Origin: Tetrapyrgos nigripes
Lineage: Eukaryota; Basidiomycota; Agaricomycetes; Agaricales; Campanellaceae
Reading direction: 5' to 3'
Length of the DNA: 64,000 bases
Assembly (NCBI GenBank): GCA_013368315.1
Contig: JAACJM010000006.1
Span: 1,178,001 to 1,242,000, forward strand
Shown here: positions 1-10,437 of the stretch, one piece after another
How the letters are laid out: every line of letters begins with the position of its first letter
Position numbering within the stretch: position 1 is the stretch's first letter
Position numbers and translations under genes: made by a program
The notes under the pieces: model-generated
The model's database searches: none
The model's input: only the letters and a program-made list of their open reading frames with translations
Told to the model about the DNA's origin: nothing

Positions 1-110
1 TTATAGAGTGAGAGAGCTAGAGAGTATGTAAAGCAAGAGCTAGAGGGTAAAGAAGTCGTCCTTCGGTGGAGACATCGTCATGCCCATCATGGGGTCACCA
101 AAGGGGCAGA

Positions 111-252
111 GGCTGAGGGATCGAGAGTCCCACGAGAACTGCGCTTTGTAGAGGGCGAGCAGGGGCTTGCTTATTGAGGTGGGGCTGAAGGATCGAGAGT
201 GCTGCGAGAACTGCTTTGTGGAGGAGGGCGAGTAGGGGCTTGCTTATTGAAG
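111..252. repeat. Two imperfect ~70-bp tandem units
   Basis: Two adjacent units share the phrases 'gatcgagagt', 'cgagaactg' and 'ggggcttgcttattga' (about 111-178 and 185-252). They differ by a few substitutions and small indels. I see no coding frame in them. Confidence 0.7.
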
Positions 253-309
253 GACAGTGTGGTCTGTTTCATAATAGGCTTCTTCATGGAGGAGGTAGAG
301 ACTGTTGGG

Positions 310-490
310 AATAGAGGCGCTAGAGCCTAAATGAGCGAGTAGTAGGGATATGGCACGGTTCTAGGGATGCGTGCAAGCATTAAAGCTTAGAGGTGTTAGA
401 GCCTAGTGGGAGGACGATGTTCATCTGTGTGTTCTTTTTATTTCATTTATTTTTCAAGCATTAGAGCTTGGAGGCGTTAGAGCCTAGTTT
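310..490. repeat. Short dispersed 'gttagagcctag' repeats
   Basis: A phrase of the form 'gcattagagcttggaggcgttagagcctag' occurs twice with small changes (about 376-406 and 459-487), and a partial copy lies near 315. The rest of 1-973 shows no convincing gene. Short ORFs on both strands there have low-complexity Cys/Gly or Ser/Leu content. Confidence 0.55.
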
Positions 491-973
491 TTTTTTGGTT
501 ATGGAGTGTGTGTGGAATGTGTGTGTATTGGATGAGAGAAGTGTATGTAGGGTGTGTAGGGTGTGTAGGAGGGTGTGCAGGTAGCAAGAAACGACTTACG
601 TGCAGCAGGGAATGCAGACGAGGTGTTGAGACTGCCTGTAGCAAGAATCCAAGCGTCGTGATTGGATGGAAGTCATGTTCTTGTGGCTGTGTAATGTGGG
701 AGGAGCAGCAAAAAGCGACTGCTTGACATCCTCGACAGTGTAGACTCGAAAGGAGTGCTTTTCCTGCTATAAGACTTGATAGAAAGCCTTGAGGAGACCA
801 AAAGAGTGTATATGCGAAGTTTCAGAGAGAACGGACGGCAGGAGGAGGCTGGATTCGTTTTTTTGGAATGGATGATGATGGTCGAGATTGAGCTCAGTTT
901 TTGGGAAGGTTGACTCACTGAGATCGAGGTACTCAGCAAGCGCTAGCCTTAGTAATAGTATCCAGATTACATA

Positions 974-1010
974 TAGTGATGTGCAGACTGGCTTGGGCTG
1001 GGCTTTGTAA
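974..1010 (+). other. hAT-like terminal sequence (left-end orientation)
   Basis: TAGTGATGTGC followed by a run of 'ggcttgggctgggcttt' matches the style of basidiomycete hAT termini. The same 11 bases end the segment at 5934-5944 in inverted orientation. The flanking 8-mers (966-973 and 5945-5952) do not match. I therefore cannot say that these are the two ends of one element. Confidence 0.45.
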
Positions 1011-1436
1011 GAATCCAAGACTAGGATAATGTTGTCGCTCAAAAAGTCGCAATCAAAGTGTTGGATTAGTCTGAAGTTAAGTTTGTATGATAGAAAGTGA
1101 ACTACTGACCTACATTAAGCATTTACTGAGCCAAACCCAACATCATTGGTGCCAACAAGTAGTGGATAACAGCTGGGGATGACCCAGGAAGATGGTTAGA
1201 TGCAAGTTAGATGTTGAGCAACTGTAAATTGTGTGAGAACTTGGTGAGAATGCCTGCAAAAAAGAAATTTCATTGTGTTTTAAAAAGGGTTTTACAAAAA
1301 TCTAATCATTCCTGCTACGTAAGTAGTGGGTTTTTACAGTTTGCTGGCCGATCAGTGATCGGGGACAAACTTACCTGGTTGGAGCCGTTGGCGTTTCGGA
1401 CCGCTCTTTTACTGGTGTGCTGCTGGCTTCGCTCAA

Positions 1437-2051
1437 TTGTTCCCGTTGTCCTGTCCACTCACCACCTGCTACCGGTACCCTCCATCATCGTGCCCCTCGC
1501 ATACCCCCCCTCACTTGCCAACCGTTCTCAACGTTCTCACCATGGTTTTGCCCTCTGTTTTCCTCGACAGTGTTCTTCTGTTGGGATTCTCATGCGACTT
1601 CCAGCTGACAACCTCTCTCCTTTCCGTGCCTTACGCTAAAGGCCATGGCTTGCCGTTTCTGGAGTACTCTTCTGGGATTGTCCGGTCTCTGCCTCTGACC
1701 ATCACCTCTGACCTGATTCCTTTGACCACATCTATCGACTTCATCCTCTCTGATTATTGTCCTCATGGTGTGTCCGTTGTGTTAGGGCAGGACGTTCAAA
1801 ACGCTTGCACACGAGCATGTTTACCTGAGCTCCCCCCTCTGCTCATGGCTGCAACTGCCAGTAGTAACCTCAATGAGACGAGAAGTTCTTCTTCTGCAAT
1901 TTCTGGTCTTCCTTCGTTGCTACCTGAACGCTATTCGTTTCCTCCTGGTATGCCTCTTGTTCTCACCAAATTATTCCGTATTCCAACCACCTTCATTTAC
2001 AGCTGGCATTGCTGTTGCTGGCACCCGTCTGACACCGTCAGGTGTGTATGA
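1437..2051 (+). CDS. Hypothetical mobile-element-type ORF
   Basis: A 204-codon open frame, very Ser/Leu/Pro-rich, so part of its length may be chance. The better part starts near codon 30 and includes 'VLPSVFLDSVLLLGF', 'SVPYAKGHGLPFLEYS' and 'GVSVVLGQD'. The hydrophobic-Val-Leu-Gly-x-Asp phrase is reminiscent of repeat-associated ORFs in agaricomycetes. I cannot assign a function. The start is uncertain because the first ~30 residues are low-complexity. It lies between two hAT-like ends and next to a decayed gene, so it probably belongs to repeat DNA rather than the core gene set. Confidence 0.3.
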   Translation: MFPLSCPLTTCYRYPPSSCPSHTPPHLPTVLNVLTMVLPSVFLDSVLLLGFSCDFQLTTSLLSVPYAKGHGLPFLEYSSGIVRSLPLTITSDLIPLTTSIDFILSDYCPHGVSVVLGQDVQNACTRACLPELPPLLMAATASSNLNETRSSSSAISGLPSLLPERYSFPPGMPLVLTKLFRIPTTFIYSWHCCCWHPSDTVRCV

Positions 2052-2239
2052 CATCCACTTTCCTTTGTCTGTACTGACACCTCGAAGTAGTTTCATGAAG
2101 GGTAACTCATGTCTCAAAAACACTAACAAAGGAATAAGCTCTGTTCTAAGCAAACAGCAGCCAAATGGTGCTGTCAGACAGCTAATTAGCTTAATTCATC
2201 CCAATGGAAAGAAAAGCGGGACCTTTTTCATCATATGCT

Positions 2240-3994
2240 TCAGGTTGTCTGACCATGTCCCCAAAAGCAGAGAGCCCTTGGATCAACATTGAGCATAAAC
2301 AGAAGTTCCGCAGCTCTAACTTTGCAATGAGAGGCAGTATGTAAATTCCACCTGGTAGATGTCATAATTATTGACAATTGTATTAGCGCCAAATTAACGT
2401 ACCTGCAGAAGCGAGTCTAGCCCATCTGCTACCAGCAGCCCACCAGTTCCTAATGCTCCACTCATTGAGACCCGGCATGTGAGGAAGAGCTTGGAGGACT
2501 TCATCAATAACCATTTTTGACAATGCTCGTTGTTTTTGCTCCTCTGGTGGACGATTCATCTCCTGTTGAGTTAAAGAACTGGACGCGTTGACACATCAGA
2601 TAAATTTAAGAAAAAAAAAGAGAATCTAACCTGCTTATACTAGCTGCAATAAAAAGTTCTGCTAGTATTCGGTGTACAGAGCTTTTGAAGTCCTGTTTAT
2701 CTCCAATGAGGCAGCGTAAGGCATAACTGGCAACTGTGTTTGCAGTTTGGGTTGGGTGGGATAATCGTTCCAAGAGTGGTCTGTAAAGAATTTTTTGACG
2801 TCATCTACCCAACGTTGGCATTCTATGTGGTTGACGTACATACGAGATCCTGAGGTTAAACGCAGTATGAGGCTATCCGCTTGCCGTAACGGAGCTGCTG
2901 CAGGTGGACATGGAGTGGCCAGTACGGCATACTCCTGTATCATGTCTTCCTCGTACTCTCCTCCAGAACCTTCTTCGTGACCGGAAACCCTGGCACTAGC
3001 TTTGGACTTTCGCATTCTCTTCCCCCCTCGTTTACACAATCTGCCTGGGTCCTTTTTTCTCCTTTTCCATTTTCATGACACATTCTTGGACTGTGTTACA
3101 TTCCCTGAAGTGGTGCGAGCTCGTCGTGTACGGCCATTATTGGCTACTTCCTGAATAACCAATTGTGAAGATTGTGCTTCTGGATTAAATCCAGCACTGT
3201 TGGTGTTCGGGGGGTTCCCAGCGTCATCTGGTGAGTTGGATGCATCCATGCTGTCCAAATTGATGGTAAGGTTCTGGTCCAAACCCCCTTCTCCTTCCAT
3301 TACCATGCTCTGTTCTCCGTTATCACTCAGGCCCTCACTCTCCTCATCAAGATCTTCCTCACTTTCTTCATCACTTTCCCCCCCAACTGGATCCCATATT
3401 CCATCATCACTATCCTCTTTGCCCCCGTCTTCGGGTCGGAGTCCATTGCCACCAACGCCGTCAGACTCGTCCGTCTGAATCCTGTAGCTCTGGGTAGATT
3501 AGTGGCTCAAGTACATCCCATGATAGTACTGAGGAGCTACTGTGAGATGGTGAGGTCGTCGTGAGGGTTGGTGAAGACCGCGTAGATGTTGAGGGAAGCG
3601 ATGTCGTGAGGGTTGGTGAAGATCACATAAACGTTGAGGAAATTGACGGGAGGATTGATGGAGGTGGCAATGGGTAGATGGGTGGAGCAGACAAAGTTGC
3701 CCCAGTGAACGGCGGTAACAGATAGACAGATGCTGCTGGTGTGGAAAGTGACTGGTTGGTTCCCCTGCACGACCTTGCTGGCGACGGGTACGCCGCAATA
3801 GCAGAGTGGTCCATATCCTCGAGGTCCTGCACTGTATCCTGAGTAGCAGACATAGAGCTGGAAGCGTTACGGATGTTCTCAAAAGTGTTGAGGAAATTTT
3901 CTCTCGCCCGGATCTCCTCTGACTTCTCGCAAGTTGACCTTTTGAGTATCTGTGCTATGATTTCCATGTCTTCTATGTCCAAACAGAATTCCAT
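2240..3994 (-). pseudogene. Unrecognised acidic/basic protein gene, broken by stops
   Basis: A readable minus-strand gene starts at ATG 3994. The N-terminal ~120 residues are Ser/Pro-rich. An acidic stretch around 3310-3480 follows (runs of E and D), then a basic patch (KWKRRKK, RGGKRMRKS). Downstream exons read 'PPEEQKQRALSKMVIDEVLQ' and 'NEWSIRNWWAAGSRWARLAS' (about 2426-2560), then 'AAELLFMLNVDPRALCFW', with a stop at 2240. It is broken by TGA at 3623-3625 and 3073-3075. The first falls in an internal repeat whose sister copy reads ACGCGG where this one reads ATGTGA, so CGA to TGA is likely. The frame also shifts near 3480, either an indel or an intron I did not resolve. I recognise no family. 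It may be cargo of a repeat element. Confidence 0.5.
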
Positions 3995-4971
3995 TGCTGT
4001 AAGTTATCAGGCAATGTTGAGGTCAGTACAAGAGAAATTTAGTCGAGCTGAATGAACCGAATAAACGTACCGTCTAGTACATTTCTTGTAAGGGTGCCAG
4101 TAGGGCGTACTGTTTGGGCAAGACGTGTGTCACTGACGGACACAACTACACGAAGAAGGGTAGGCCAAAGCGATGTTAGCAGACGTTACACAAGGAAAAG
4201 TTTTAGTTCTGGGGAGAGTAGAGTGCAAATCACTCAAAAAGCGCGTGGGTGTTAACTGCTCAGATTCTCACTTACCACTTTGGTACGTTCGTGAACTGGG
4301 ATGTTCCTGAGTGGACGGGACACAATGTCCCGTCCCGCCAAGTTAGTTCTGGTGGAGGAACGCGGAGCAACGACAGTGGTGGTGACGGTCCAGGCTTGAA
4401 AAATTTTTTGTGTCCATATAAGGAAGGAGCACACACTCCATATGCACTTGCCTTATTTGGGTGCAAAATTAACCTGCTGTCTCTTCTCAACTTCTCAAAC
4501 ATCTTTAGCTCGAACTGTTGTCTTTATCATTGTGTGACATATAAACTCCTTTTGCCACATTCCAACTTACGTGCGTCAATGTCTGCAAGACCACTTACCA
4601 GCGACCCATTGACAGCTCGCCTTCGATGGACTCTGAGAAAACATATCGTGGACATCAGGCGGCTCTGGAATTTGTCCTCAGTGGTCTGTCTGGGGCAGCA
4701 TCAACGGGTGAAATTCCTGTCAATGAACTATAATAGGTAGAGCCGTTGGGCGCTGGTTTTTGCTGGGCTTGTGATTCAGTCGACAGGAAAAGTTCTTTTA
4801 TCAAATATGTACAGTTTTGTATTTCTTTTTAATACCCCCAAAAAAGTTTTTCGGCATTTAGTGAGACGAGACGTTACTCCTAAACACCTGATACGAAATA
4901 CCGAATGCCCAAAAGAAGCCGCTAAAAAAGTTAGGCAAAAAACTCAGATCAATGGATCTTCTTGCTATATA
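3995..4971. other. Stretch without a convincing gene
   Basis: A plus-strand frame at 4249-4740 is open for 163 codons but shows no domain I know and mixes low-complexity with repeat-like sequence. A 'gggacacaatgtcccgtccc' phrase at 4318-4337 contains the small inverted repeat GGGACA/TGTCCC. Nothing else is supported. Confidence 0.4.
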
Positions 4972-5037
4972 TCCATTAACGGGAATTGAACCCATCGGTG
5001 ATGCGTTAGATAAACAATACCACTAGACCACAGAGGA
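4972..5037 (-). tRNA. tRNA-like sequence (pseudo-tRNA or SINE head)
   Basis: Read on the minus strand there is a good A-box (TGGTCTAGTGG) and a perfect B-box (GGTTCAATTCC), 27 nt apart. The T-arm folds (ATGGG, 7-nt loop TTCAATT, CCCGT). The acceptor ends pair only partly (TCCTCTG with TAATGGA), and I find no proper anticodon stem. It is therefore more likely a decayed tRNA gene or the RNA polymerase III promoter head of a tRNA-derived SINE than a working tRNA. A T-rich tract follows on its 3' side. No anticodon is assigned. Confidence 0.45.
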
Positions 5038-5039
5038 CA

Positions 5040-5779
5040 ATGTTTACTCTTAAGATTATTGAAGATACCGAGATGCTTTACTTTGGCGTTGTTGCACATT
5101 GCTCACCGTGGCTTCACTCCATTAATTTCTTTCCCGTCTGTGGACGTATAATAATACCCCTGGGTAAGCCTGCTGCCCATCGGCGAGAACGTAGCGGGCT
5201 TTGCCGCCCCGCCGGCCCTTCGCCGATTATCGCCGTGAGTTATGCCGTGAATTTCCTATTCCCTCTCTCTTATACCCATCGCGCAGGACCCCAGGGCTGT
5301 CCATTGCTTATTACCCGTTCTTGATTTTCCCCTATCCGTTTCTGATTATTTCCCTACCTTAATATATCGACATTTATTTCTATAGTACCTTAGATCGGTC
5401 TCCTTTCTTACTCTGTTTCACTCCCTGATTCATGTATACTTATACCCGAGAGCCTCGTCCCCACCGACTTCCACTTTCATTTCCCCTCACGAGTCTCTCG
5501 GGTATGTTGTTTATTTCTCTTGATCTTTTCATTTCCCCTCATGAGTCTATCAGTGATTATCAGTAGATTTTGCATCACCCACCCTCCACTCCCGTATGTA
5601 CATTATGTACTATAGCGTTGCCGAGCCATCGTTTTCGTCGAAATATACCCAGGGGAGTCGCTGTTTCAGGACTCCCCGTGATTCGCCTATTAATTTCTCA
5701 CCCGAAATTCCTCTCGAACGACGTCGCAAGATGATTAGACTATTTATTGACAATTTTTATTGGTCAGTAACAGATCACT
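5040..5779. other. AT-richer stretch, no gene seen
   Basis: Only short ORFs without recognisable motifs. A GC-rich pocket at about 5177-5228 has short inverted arms (ATCGGCGA and TCGCCGAT). Two near-copies of 'tttcatttcccctca' with 'gagtct' lie at about 5476-5495 and 5528-5548. Confidence 0.4.
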
Positions 5780-5944
5780 AAGTGTTGTTGAAAGCCCGGG
5801 CCTGAGCTTCGGGCTCAGGGCTTTCAGAAAGCAAGCCCGAGCCCTTAGGCCCTCAAGCCCTCCTCAAAGGCCGGGCCGGGCTTGGGCTTTCAGGGCTGGG
5901 CTTGGGCTGGCCTAGGGCTTTGAGCCCAAGCCCGCACATCACTA
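5780..5944 (-). repeat. hAT-like subterminal repeat block
   Basis: Dense alternation of 'gggctt', 'aagccc' and 'gggctttcag' ends in GCACATCACTA, the reverse complement of a TAGTGATGTGC terminus. Such GC-rich 'GGGCTTGGGCT' subterminal repeats are typical of basidiomycete hAT ends. The left limit may be near 5780 (a degenerate 'taagtgttgttgaaagccc'), which would make this a ~165-bp MITE. I found no matching target duplication. Confidence 0.5.
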
Positions 5945-6303
5945 CCCGAAGTGGGGCGGGGCATGCACACTTCAGGCGCATGCCTCGAGAATCTTTACCG
6001 TCAACATTGATACTACGTCTCATGTAAAATACTATAGTAACATACTGCAAATCTTCAGTGAGTTAGCCCAAACCCTCAAAGCAGTTGCGATTTAAGTACT
6101 TGCCGTTGACGGGAAGAACTTGAAGGTTTTGGCAAACACGAGTAAATAACGCGTCCTTTTCTTTAACCTTGCCTCCAGCATCGCACAAGGCTGCATACCT
6201 TCAGGTTCTTGCTTCCATCAAGGTCAATAGCCCATCTAACTAATTTCAACTGTATGTTCTGACCCGAAAGCACGCAATAATCTCCATATGCTAGGTATCT
6301 GCA
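5945..6303. other. Stretch before the hAT insertion, possible exon remnants
   Basis: Plus-strand pieces such as 'KAAYLQVLASIKVNSPSN' are readable but end in stops. No domain is recognised. It may be the 5' side of the gene that the hAT element interrupted. Confidence 0.25.
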
Positions 6304-7717
6304 CCCAGCGGTAGGGCTCCAACCGAATACTATTAAATACTGTTATAACTGGTTAATAACAGGTTAAAATAATAACAAGTTATACCTGAGCCCAGTAACA
6401 GGTATTAACTGTTATAACCTGTTAGTAACTGGTAGCCACATGCCGGCAATTTCTGAAGAATGACATCACGTCGACGACGGTCCATCAATTGCTGTGTGAG
6501 GTTGAGTTGGACCTGAACATCAGATTCCTGCACAACATCTTTTCCCCAACAGCCATACCACCACCTTTCCTCTTTTTCGCTAGCTTTGGGTGGAGCATGT
6601 ATGAATCAATGAGCACTGTATAATGTCGCGAAACCATCTGTGAGGTTGAGCTGGACCCGAACATCAGAGTCTTGCACAAAATCTTTTCCCCGACAACCAT
6701 ACTGCCGCCTTCCCTCTTTTGTGCTAGTGGACGCCGATCAGGCTTTTATAAATCAGCGACAAGCTCGCTTAACTTCTTGACCATTGACATGGACCATCCT
6801 AGAATCTTTGAAGCTGCACACAGGACTATGGAAGTCATTGCTCATAAGAAGTACTTAGACACTAGTAAGCTTGTCATTTTTTACTTGTTTCTTAGGCATA
6901 TTATGCACTTACAGTGATATATTACCCTGGCGAGTATCAGGCAATGCTTTCCGGATGTCTATGCATTGAACAACAATTTTTTCCAGTATACCATCTGACA
7001 TTCCACCTGAATTGGTTTGGAAAGTGTCATTTGGATGAGTATCAGCAGGCAAAGGCCCTTTTTGAGCATGTCTACAAGTCCTATTCTCAGGCTGTGCCTG
7101 TGGGCTCGAACAGCGTCTCTCCGAGAAAGCCAAAGAAGACATCCAGCAATGACAAACTCTTTGAGTCTCTGTGGAATGAAATGCCATCTGATTCAGAAGA
7201 CGAGAGCTTGTCTGATGTACAGGGTAGCTCTAGCCAAACATCAGATGAATTAGAGCAATATTTTTCTGGAGAGGGAGGGCAAGGCGAAATGAAAAAACCC
7301 TTGCAATGGTGGAAGGTATTCTGGGTTTTTATGTCTGTGTTGAATCCTATTCATGTTTTCCCATAGACCCACTGCAAGACCACTGAAGATCAACATGGAT
7401 TTCCAATCATATCAGGCATAGCCTGCGACTTTTTGGCCATTCCAGGAACAAGTGTATCTGTTGAACAGCTATTCTCAAAATCGCGTCACCTTTGCTCTGA
7501 TATGCACTCATCTATGAAAGCCGAGACCACCACTCAAGCGATGTACGGAGGGATTCTTTGAATTTCACTCCCATAAGCTTATTTCACACAAAATCCGGTC
7601 GTCGGAAAAATCTGTTAGTAACTAGTTATAACATGTTATAACATAGTATACCTGTTACTTATTAGTTATCTCGAGAATTGTAACAAGTAATTAACAGGTT
7701 GGAGCCCTACCCAGCGG
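6304..7717 (+). mobile_element. hAT transposon, 1398 bp, with 8-bp target duplications
   Basis: The element proper is 6312-7709. Its ends are perfect inverted repeats, TAGGGCTCCAACC at the left and GGTTGGAGCCCTA at the right. It is flanked by the identical 8-mer CCCAGCGG (6304-6311 and 7710-7717), the target duplication length expected of hAT. Subterminal DNA is rich in 'taacaggtt' and 'gttataac' motifs on both sides. It carries only the C-terminal part of a transposase, so it is a decayed or internally deleted copy. Near-perfect ends and duplication suggest the insertion is not very old. Confidence 0.92.
6914..7561 (+). pseudogene. hAT transposase, C-terminal fragment
   Basis: Exon 6914-7315, a 51-nt GT-AG intron (7316-7366) and exon 7367-7561 give one frame ending in TGA. 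The second exon reads as the hAT dimerisation region: 'CDFLAIPGTSVSVEQLFS', 'SRHLCSDMHSSMKAET' and a Met-rich end. The first exon has an acidic linker (SDSEDESLSD) and 'QWWK' just before the splice, matching the usual W-rich start of this region. Upstream (about 6790-6870) 'FEAAHRTMEVIAHKKYLD' may be further remnant. The N-terminal BED finger and the catalytic DDE core are absent, so it cannot encode a full transposase. Confidence 0.8.
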
Positions 7718-8256
7718 CGGTTATGGGTGTAACTCTGTCAATCACAACCATCAGCTTGAAGAATTGGTCAAGGACGCTGGTTCATCAGTCAACGGTGAGT
7801 AACTCCCTCTGTACTTCTCTCCTCCGATATGAGGAAAATATCAGACTGACACAAAGTATTCGCAGAACTCTCTGTCGACCATGCACTTTTGCAAAACGCT
7901 AAATGTGCTTACAAATTTACTGTCGACCTACTTCAATCAGGGCTACTTTTCACCGGAGGTGACTCTCGCATTTCAAGGTCGTGTGCTATCTTATCCGCCT
8001 TTGCTCTTTCTTGGCCATGAAGCTCCGAGAGCGCTTAGTCCAAAATTACCCGGTGACCTGCGACAATACTTTTTCTCAATGAGCGTTAGTTAGGTTCTGT
8101 TAGGTTTCACTGGAACTGAGGTGTGTTTGGCAATTCAAAGTCGTACTCCCTCTTACTAAGACCATTTCTTCATTCCTTGTCATCAGGCTCCGAGGGATCA
8201 AGTGACAGATCCATGAGAATGGTTATGGGGTGCATACAAGACTTCGAATGTCTGGA
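7718..8256 (+). other. Exon-like remnant downstream of the hAT insertion
   Basis: The frame 'HNHQLEELVKDAGSSVN' (about 7740-7795) is followed by a GT-AG intron-like stretch and then 'SVDHALLQNAKCAYKFTVDL' and 'LLQSGLLFTGGDSRIS'. I do not recognise the protein. Removing the hAT element restores a continuous frame across the insertion point (codons around CCC AGC GGC GGT), so the element probably landed in an exon of this gene. Confidence 0.35.
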
Positions 8257-10001
8257 AAACCAACCCAAATCGCAAGAATGACAGAGCTATTCCCAGCACC
8301 TTCTCCTCCACCATCCACTGCTTGCCCATCACGATGGCCCGGTGCAAACCAAGAGTCGACTCTGGCTCTTCGAGATATCTTGCAGGTCAATCACGACAAG
8401 TATCATGTCTTCTTTGACGACCGTGGAAGACACAAGTGAGCAGCCCTTCCTCTTACCCCGCCTCAGCGCTTTGCTGAATACATCCAGTCACATCTCTCAT
8501 CACCTCGTTGTGCTATGGTCTATGGGAAGTCCAAAAGCGGTACTCGAAGCCGTTAACGAGGAATCTCGACAGATCCAACGCCCCAGAGGGACGGCTCCGG
8601 AGCCCATCACGCGAGACAACCTCTATGACCATGTTGGGGATCATAAGTAAATGCTCTTCTGTAAAGAATGCACTTCTGTATTGATATTTCGTTTTCCAGA
8701 TACTACGCTGGGTACCTTGAGTACTATGAAGGCGTCGTCTGCGAAAAGGGTGCCGCAGCTGCCTTGCAAGAATACATTTTTTCGCCTCAGGCCAACTTTT
8801 CGGGCATCAGGTCTGGACAGACCGAGAATCCCCAAATGCTTGGCTGATTCATTGGTTCCATCATGCCTCCTATGATTATGTTGGCTGCGGAATTGAGTTT
8901 GGTCTGCCTGGACTAGTTGCTGAAGGTTTGTGTTCTCGCAATATGTGTGCAGTCACCCTCTAGCGAGTTCGTCTTCAAATGATCCTAGGTTTAGCTATGG
9001 CTTTCAGTCACTGATGCGCTTCCTTCATTTCCAGTTCACTATTTGCGGTGAGCACCCCAGAGTCTCTTGTGTCCCGTGTCCAAAACACACACTCTCAAAT
9101 CTGCACCAGTCAAACCGAGAGTGCACGCCTTCAACATTCTAACTCGTATCCTCAGAGACCACAGTTCAAGCTGGCACAAGCCCCAGACCTCAGGGCCATG
9201 TACGGCCATATCGTCAAAGACCTGCGGGACGATATCTTCAAGATAGTTGATGATTGGACGGTCGACACATCCACACCAGAAGGCATTCAGAAGGCAATTG
9301 AGGAGTTGCAGTTTGTGTGCACGCTCTTGTATGCGGTACCGGGGTACTGAGAACCCGAGCCATTCAATGCTGATTTTCTCTAGTGCGTTCTTTCTCTAAA
9401 CTATCACTTACTCACGCTGACTAACTTCGTACATTATAGCATGCATTTCGCAACGTCTTCTCTCTTCCTTCCGGCAATCCTTCCCATCCTTCCAGCTGCA
9501 TCCCAGGAGATGCTCCTGCGAGGATACTTTGCCGTCATAATCTCTTGGTGGATCGTCAATGGTCGACCCAACCTCGCTATCTCCAGCTTCTTCTCTGCCG
9601 ACACTGCTCATCCTGCCATCACTTCGACCAACACGGTCCAAGTTCACGCTCACGCCCTTCCTTCACCTTCTTCTCCTCTGGCTTCCAACCCGAACCCTTG
9701 GATATCTATCGTTTCACAGTCACTTGTCCACCCCGACGATCATCTCATCAAACTAGTACGAGCTTTAGCTCACTTCGCTACTTTCTACGGCTCTCGTGCA
9801 GCTGGCGAGAAAGATTTCCTTGACACTGGATTGGAAGGCGCGGGGGGGACCGATGGAACGTTGTTCATCAGAGCTGCAGGTCTGACTATGGACAGGATTT
9901 TGGGACAGATGCCGAGTAGGGAGAATTTGAAGGAATATGTGATGTATTGGGATCGGGAGGGCTTTCATACATGGTCGGAGAAGGGAAAATCGATTTACTG
10001 A
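8257..10001 (+). pseudogene. Questin oxidase-like gene (DUF4243 family), broken
   Basis: The family (named after the fungal questin oxidase, which opens anthraquinone rings) shows in 'NHDKYHVFFDDRGRHN', 'HISHHLVVLW', 'GYLEYYEGVV', 'VGCGIEFGLPGLVAEG' and 'MHFATSSLFLPAILPIL'. Readable exons: to 8435; 8488-8646; 8700-8925; part of the region to about 9392; then from 9440 to the stop at 9999-10001. The introns are GT-AG. The gene is dead: in-frame TGA at 8845-8847 and 9348-9350 (both where CGA would fit), a one-base shift after 'GSIMPPMI' near 8870, and another near 9160-9170. Start ATG at 8257 or 8278. It neighbours a broken P450, suggesting a lost secondary-metabolite locus. Confidence 0.85.
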
Positions 10002-10019
10002 GTCAGGCGAAGATGAGGA

Positions 10020-10135
10020 TAATTACGATTGGCCGGGCGGGAGAGGAGGAGGAGGGATGTCGATTTCGGTTGGATTTCATCAATGTCTACAATACGGCAA
10101 GATATGAAACGCCGTTGTTATATGGATTTCTATGA
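10020..10135 (+). repeat. Segment resembling 12970-13083
   Basis: Both segments contain a region readable as 'CRF' and, about 20 residues later, 'YETPL', with 'gatatgaaacgccgttgt' identical in DNA. The copies lie on either side of the P450 pseudogene. They may be two remnants of one gene end, duplicated with or around the P450. Confidence 0.45.
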
Positions 10136-10437
10136 TACCTTGGTATGGAGTAGGCACAACTAGTACCATGCCAAAAACACCCGGGCCATCGTTCTTCGGG
10201 ATCATCGGGCTGCTCGGCGCCGCCGAGCACGAAATACTTGCCGCGCTAGATCCAGATAGTGGGTCCACGTACTGCTACCACTCGTTACACTATTGTAGCT
10301 TTACGGGGCGTGTATAAATCTCTCTCTCTCTAGATCACGCCATCAATACAGTTCGTTCACCGATCCGGGCTCGACGGATAGTGTTGGCGTTTTTTGACAT
10401 GTCCCCTGAGCGGTGGCGGAATACTTATAAGCTTACT

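Noticed and set aside
4249..4740. 163-codon plus-strand ORF as a gene
   Set aside because: No domain, low-complexity content and no supporting splice structure; likely chance in repeat DNA.
4771..5040. Insertion of mitochondrial DNA (NUMT), suggested by AT richness and the tRNA-like part
   Set aside because: No mitochondrial gene is readable, and the A and B boxes fit a nuclear polymerase III unit better.
8926..9154. Long intron in the questin-oxidase-like gene
   Set aside because: Part of it is readable as family sequence ('VHAFNILTRILRDH') in a shifted frame, so it is a damaged exon rather than one intron.
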